Below, in pieces: positions 60,465 through 64,000 of a stretch of 64,000 bases of DNA. Location of the stretch: positions 310,001 to 374,000 of the forward strand of contig NZ_FNHY01000002.1 of the NCBI RefSeq assembly GCF_900103605.1, in the 5' to 3' direction. The notes under the pieces are model-generated. The model saw nothing but the letters and a program-made list of their open reading frames with translations. It was not told where the DNA came from and ran no database searches. The DNA is from Psychrobacillus sp. OK028. GTDB lineage: Bacteria; Bacillota; Bacilli; Bacillales_A; Planococcaceae. Made by a program: the position numbers and the translations under genes. Every line of letters begins with the position of its first letter. Within the stretch, counting starts at the first letter, position 1.

Positions 60465-61022
60465 ATGTCGCTGCAGCGTAAGCAAATTATAATGAATGAA
60501 ATTACATTCTGGAAAAAGAATAAGCTATTACCAGAGCATTATTGCGATTTTCTGCTAGCTTTATATGCACAGGGAGAAAATCAAGCTGATGAGCAAACAG
60601 AGAATGCTTCTCATGCACTCTTAGCCAAAAAAAGAAAATATGATTTAATCTTGTATACTATTGTTGGTTTAATAACTGCTGTATTATTAGCGTCGTTGTT
60701 TGTAGTGACAACTGCCGTTATTATACCCATTCTTGCTGTTGCCATCGTTATTTTCTCTTTTTTATTCATGGCTGTGAAACTAGTAAAAAATAAATCTATT
60801 ATGGCACCACTATTGTTTGTATTTTCTGCCTTGTTATTATTAGGATTGTCTTTTAAAGTTTGGGATGTTTATTTTGTCGATTATCCGCTAGTGTTAATCG
60901 GGCTGATCTTGGGGAATTGTTTATTATGGCTAATTTCTGGACTACTTATGAAGCTTGTATATTTTAGTATTTCAGGGATATTAGGGCTAATTTTAATTAT
61001 CGGTTATTTTGTTTTCAATTAA
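60465..61022 (+). CDS. hypothetical multi-pass membrane protein
   Basis: A 185-residue protein. A soluble N-terminal part (ITFWKKNKLLPEHYCDFLLALY) is followed by about six hydrophobic segments from residue 58 to the end. I do not recognise a function. The helical N-terminus with KNKLLPEHYCDFLLALY resembles short membrane-protein docking regions, but that is a guess. ATG 60465 follows AAGAGGA at six bases; an in-frame ATG six codons upstream lacks a site. It ends at a weak terminator at 61027-61092. Confidence 0.78.
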   Translation: MSLQRKQIIMNEITFWKKNKLLPEHYCDFLLALYAQGENQADEQTENASHALLAKKRKYDLILYTIVGLITAVLLASLFVVTTAVIIPILAVAIVIFSFLFMAVKLVKNKSIMAPLLFVFSALLLLGLSFKVWDVYFVDYPLVLIGLILGNCLLWLISGLLMKLVYFSISGILGLILIIGYFVFN

Positions 61023-61026
61023 GTTC

Positions 61027-61092
61027 GTACGATATTACATAACTTTAAAAGCCAACAATTATTTACTTCTGTGACTATTTGTTGGTTTTTGT
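61027..61092 (+). terminator. weak terminator after the membrane protein
   Basis: CCAACAA (61032-61038) pairs with TTGTTGG (61079-61085) across a long loop, followed by T5. Confidence 0.5.
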
Positions 61093-61144
61093 CTTTAATT
61101 GAGTCATCTTTAATGATGAAGAATCTTCTAAATATAAATGTTCT

Positions 61145-61171
61145 TTGAATTTCAATTATTTTTAGTATAAT
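61145..61171 (+). promoter_or_regulatory. candidate promoter of acdA
   Basis: TTGAAT (61145-61150) and TATAAT (61166-61171), with a short 15-base spacer. Confidence 0.45.
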
Positions 61172-61211
61172 AGAAATGTAAGCGTTTTTATTTACAAAGG
61201 GGATGGAAGAA

Positions 61212-62351
61212 ATGAATTTTGATTTGACACAGGAACATCAAATGATCCGAAAGACAATTCGTGAGTTTTCGGATGAGGTTGTAGCGCCAGGAGCAATAGA
61301 GCGTGACAAAACGAAAGCATTTCCAAAAGAAATCTTTAAACAGTTAGCCGACATGGGGATGATGGGCTTACCGTTTGCAGAAGAATATGGCGGAGCAGGG
61401 GCAGATACAGTTAGTTTTGCTATAGTGACAGAGGAATTGAGTAGAGCATGCGCTTCTACGGGTATTACCTATTCGGCACATATATCACTAGGTGGTGCTC
61501 CACTTAATCTATTTGGTACAGAAGAGCAAAAACAAAAATACTTGGTTCCAGTTTGTACAGGAGAATCACTCGGAGCTTTTGGCTTAACAGAGCCTAACGC
61601 AGGATCTGATGCAGGTGGAACACAAACAACTGCAAAAGAAGACGGCGATGATTTTGTGATTAATGGAAACAAAGCCTTTATAACAAACGCAAGCTATGCA
61701 CAACACCTAGCATTAACAGCTATTACTGATGTCAAAGATGGAAAAAAAGAAATTTCTGCAATAATTGTGCCAACGGATTCAGAAGGCTTCTCTGTTATCG
61801 ATAATTATGAGAAAATGGGACTGAATGCATCTAACACAACGGAATTAGTATTAGAAAATGTAAGAGTGCCTAAAGAAAACTTGTTAGGTGAGAGAGGGAA
61901 TGGATTTAAACAATTCCTTGTTACTCTTGATGGTGGTCGAATTGGCATTGGTGCCATGGCAGTAGGAATTGCACAAGCTGCTTTTGAAAGAGCACTTCGT
62001 TATTCTAAGGAACGCAAGCAATTTGGTAAATCTCTTTCTGAATTTCAGGTAACTCAATTTAAATTGGCCGATATGGCGATGAAAATTGAGCTTGCTCGCA
62101 CAATGGTACACAAAGCAGCATGGTTAAAAGATCAAGGTCGTGCATTTGGTAAGGAAGCTTCAATGTGTAAACTATATGCATCCGAAATCGCAATGGAAGT
62201 AGCCGATCAGGCAATTCAAATACATGGTGGATACGGCTATATGAAAGAGTATGAGGTAGAACGATATATGCGTGATGCTAAATTACTCGAAATTGGTGAA
62301 GGTACTTCTGAAGTACAAAGAATGGTAATTGCTCGACATATAGGTTGTTAA
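61212..62351 (+). CDS. acdA: acyl-CoA dehydrogenase
   Basis: A 379-residue flavoenzyme of short/medium-chain acyl-CoA oxidation. Signature blocks are AFGLTEPNAGSDAGGTQT near residue 123, the flavin and substrate site GERGNGFKQFLVTLDGGRIGIG near 230, and IGEGTSEVQR near 366, where the catalytic Glu lies. ATG 61212 gives exactly the B. subtilis AcdA length and lies nine bases after AAAGGGG; the ATG at 61203 is too close. In B. subtilis sigA is followed directly by cccA. Confidence 0.94.
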   Translation: MNFDLTQEHQMIRKTIREFSDEVVAPGAIERDKTKAFPKEIFKQLADMGMMGLPFAEEYGGAGADTVSFAIVTEELSRACASTGITYSAHISLGGAPLNLFGTEEQKQKYLVPVCTGESLGAFGLTEPNAGSDAGGTQTTAKEDGDDFVINGNKAFITNASYAQHLALTAITDVKDGKKEISAIIVPTDSEGFSVIDNYEKMGLNASNTTELVLENVRVPKENLLGERGNGFKQFLVTLDGGRIGIGAMAVGIAQAAFERALRYSKERKQFGKSLSEFQVTQFKLADMAMKIELARTMVHKAAWLKDQGRAFGKEASMCKLYASEIAMEVADQAIQIHGGYGYMKEYEVERYMRDAKLLEIGEGTSEVQRMVIARHIGC

Positions 62352-62503
62352 TTTGTAGAAATTAATCGAATAATTATGTCTAAATTGTCACAAAGTAAGA
62401 AAACTTCTCCCCTAGGACTTTTAGTTTTCTCTAGAATGCAGTACAATATTAATGTTGACTAATTCTATATTAGAAAAGATTGTATTAAAAGGGAGGGTTA
62501 ACT

Positions 62504-62872
62504 ATGCAAAGAAATCCAATAATTCCATTTATCTTAATTATGGCTTTTGGTATTGGTCTAATTTTCTTCTTGTCTTTAGACGGTGTAGGTAACAAAGAAG
62601 AAATCGCTGCAACTGAAGAGCATGCTGAAGGTGGCGGTGAAGAAGCATCAGCTGGAGAATTTGATCCAGAAGCTTTTGCACAAGGAAAATGTATCGGTTG
62701 TCATGGTAACAGTTATGAAGGAACTGGAGCTGCTCCTGCATTAGTAGGAACTGCATTATCTGAAGATGAAGTGAAAGACGTTTTAGCAAATGGTAGAGGT
62801 GCAATGCCAGCCGGTTTAGTACCAGCTGAAAACATTGACGCTATGGCGGCATGGATTAAATCTTTAGAATAG
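62504..62872 (+). CDS. cccA: cytochrome c-550, membrane-anchored
   Basis: A 122-residue c-type cytochrome with an N-terminal membrane anchor (residues 5-25), a flexible Glu/Gly-rich linker and one heme domain with CIGCH near residue 62 and the likely axial Met in GRGAMPAGLV near 100. It is expected outside the membrane, in electron transfer. GGGAGGG precedes the ATG. Confidence 0.96.
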   Translation: MQRNPIIPFILIMAFGIGLIFFLSLDGVGNKEEIAATEEHAEGGGEEASAGEFDPEAFAQGKCIGCHGNSYEGTGAAPALVGTALSEDEVKDVLANGRGAMPAGLVPAENIDAMAAWIKSLE

Positions 62873-62881
62873 TATTAAAAC

Positions 62882-62923
62882 AAAAGACCTTAGATTCGGT
62901 AAAAGAATCGAGGTCTTTTTTCT
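62882..62923 (+). terminator. terminator after cccA
   Basis: AAAAGACCT and GATTC pair with GAATC and AGGTCTTTT, followed by more T's. Confidence 0.88.
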
Positions 62924-62961
62924 TTTTTGCTATAATAGCTATTAGAAGAGGTGTTGAAATA

Positions 62962-63651
62962 ATGAATGCAAAAAAATTATCGGAAAGACTGAGAACAGTC
63001 GCTTCCTTTGTAGAAGAAAATACTATTTTAGCGGATATCGGAAGTGATCATGCTTATTTGCCATGTTTTTTAGTGCATGAAGGTGTCATTACAAAAGCAA
63101 TTGCTGGCGAGGTCGTAAAGGGTCCGTTCGAATCTGCCCAAAAACAAGTGATGAGTGAAGGTCTACAAGAAAATATTGATGTTCGCTTTGGCAACGGATT
63201 AGCAGTAATCTCGGAAGAAGACAATGTTCAAACTATTACCATAGCTGGAATGGGTGGTCCACTCATTGCTTCTATATTAGAGACTGGTAAAGAAAAACTC
63301 ACTAAAGTAGAAACGCTCATTTTACAACCAAATATACATGCAAAAGCTATACGTGAATGGGCAATTCAAGAACACTGGAAGATAGAAAACGAAGTAATTC
63401 TAGAGGAACACGATAAAATTTATGAAATTCTTGTGTTAAAAAAAGGCATGATGAGTTTATCGGAAAAAGAGTTATTAGTCGGTCCCGTTTTAGGTGAAGA
63501 AAAATCTCCCGTGTTCCAAAAAAAATGGAATACGGAATTGAATGAATGGCAGCGAATTGTAAACGAATTGAACAAATTAGAAGGCACAGAGGTTCAACAA
63601 AAGAAAGAGGAGCTTGAAAACAAAATTGCCTTAGTAAAGGAGATTTTATAA
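62962..63651 (+). CDS. trmK: tRNA (adenine(22)-N1)-methyltransferase TrmK
   Basis: A 229-residue class I methyltransferase (YqfN) that makes m1A22 in tRNA. The SAM motif ADIGSDHAYLPCFLV is near residue 23 and TIAGMGGPLIASILE near 92. A C-terminal coiled coil follows. AGAGGTG precedes the ATG. Confidence 0.95.
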   Translation: MNAKKLSERLRTVASFVEENTILADIGSDHAYLPCFLVHEGVITKAIAGEVVKGPFESAQKQVMSEGLQENIDVRFGNGLAVISEEDNVQTITIAGMGGPLIASILETGKEKLTKVETLILQPNIHAKAIREWAIQEHWKIENEVILEEHDKIYEILVLKKGMMSLSEKELLVGPVLGEEKSPVFQKKWNTELNEWQRIVNELNKLEGTEVQQKKEELENKIALVKEIL

Positions 63652-63654
63652 AAG

Positions 63655-64000
63655 ATGAAGGAAACAAATGCACAACATATTATTTCCCTTTTCGAACAAT
63701 GGGCACCTAAATCGTTAGCGGTCGATGGAGATCCAGTAGGTTTACAAGTTGGCACACTAAATAAAAAAGTAACAAAAATTTTAGTAACGTTAGATGTGAA
63801 TCTGGATACAGTAGAAGAAGCAATTACAAATGGTTGTGAGCTTATCATTGCGCATCATCCACCTATTTTTAGAGGATTAAAAAATATGCGAACAGATTTG
63901 CCACAAGGAATACTAATCGAGAAATTGATTAAGCATGATATTGCCGTATATGCTGCACATACGAATTTAGACATTGCAAATGGGGGAGTTAATGATTTGC
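63655..64000 (+). CDS. yqfO: Nif3-like dinuclear metal centre protein (3' end missing)
   Basis: The first 115 residues of a Nif3/DUF34 family protein of unclear function (YqfO in B. subtilis). DPVGLQVG near residue 27, LIIAHHPPIF near 63 and AAHTNLDIANGGVND near 102 are the metal-binding motifs. AAAGGAG lies 11 bases upstream of the ATG. The frame runs off the window. Confidence 0.93.
   Translation, partial: MKETNAQHIISLFEQWAPKSLAVDGDPVGLQVGTLNKKVTKILVTLDVNLDTVEEAITNGCELIIAHHPPIFRGLKNMRTDLPQGILIEKLIKHDIAVYAAHTNLDIANGGVNDL

Overview
This is a 64 kb stretch of chromosome from an AT-rich, low-G+C, endospore-forming member of the Bacillales. Gene order follows the Bacillus subtilis recD2(yrrC)-alaS-greA, yqeG-comE and yqeZ-sigA-yqfO regions joined together. 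Spore genes (sigK, gpr, spoIIP, yqfC, yqfD), a single-chain GlyRS and lineage-specific intergenic repeats suggest the Planococcaceae/Caryophanaceae group (Psychrobacillus, Lysinibacillus or Sporosarcina-like). The family placement is inference. I saw no rRNA, tRNA, CRISPR array, prophage or intact insertion sequence.

Layout. 1-1827 is the end of recD2. 1824-2586 holds a strong promoter, an alanine T-box and two unrelated repeat elements. 2587-11883 is alaS, ireB, ruvX, yrzB, mltG, trmR, trhP1, trhP2, udk and greA. 12319-16318 holds yrrS, mtnN, sigK, pssA and psd. 16357-21324 is the tight yqeG-yqeH-aroE-yhbY-nadD-yqeK-rsfS-yqeM operon. 22121-25651 is comEA-comEB-comEC. 25709-29495 has yqzM, holA, rpsT, gpr and spoIIP. 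29733-40663 is lepA, hemW and the CIRCE-controlled hrcA-grpE-dnaK-dnaJ-prmA-rsmE-mtaB heat-shock cluster. 41028-47379 has deoC, rpsU, nfeD, floA, yqfB, yqfC, yqfD and phoH. 48117-53213 is pgpH-ybeY-dgkA-cdd-era-recO. 54013-55395 is a T-box-controlled glyQS on the minus strand. 55716-64000 is ccpN, the PPDK regulator, dnaG, sigA, a membrane protein, acdA, cccA, trmK and the start of the Nif3-like gene.

How the genes work together. Several sets serve translation and RNA: two synthetases under T-boxes, trmR/trhP1/trhP2 for wobble-uridine modification, trmK, mtaB, rsmE, yqeH, era, ybeY, rsfS and lepA. Others serve replication and repair (dnaG, holA, recO, recD2, ruvX), DNA uptake (comE) and sporulation.

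Most notable observations. (1) comEA, comEC and sigK have no correctly placed ATG/GTG/TTG start, but each has an ATT codon behind a well-spaced Shine-Dalgarno, and in each case this restores about the family's length. (2) A palindromic repeat family has about eight copies, in two core types and both orientations, with compensatory changes in its stems. (3) A second structured repeat has two copies, also with compensatory pairs. (4) Both repeats sit between the alanine T-box and alaS. (5) A decayed second copy of the rpsU 3' end follows rpsU. (6) An ornate leader precedes mltG.
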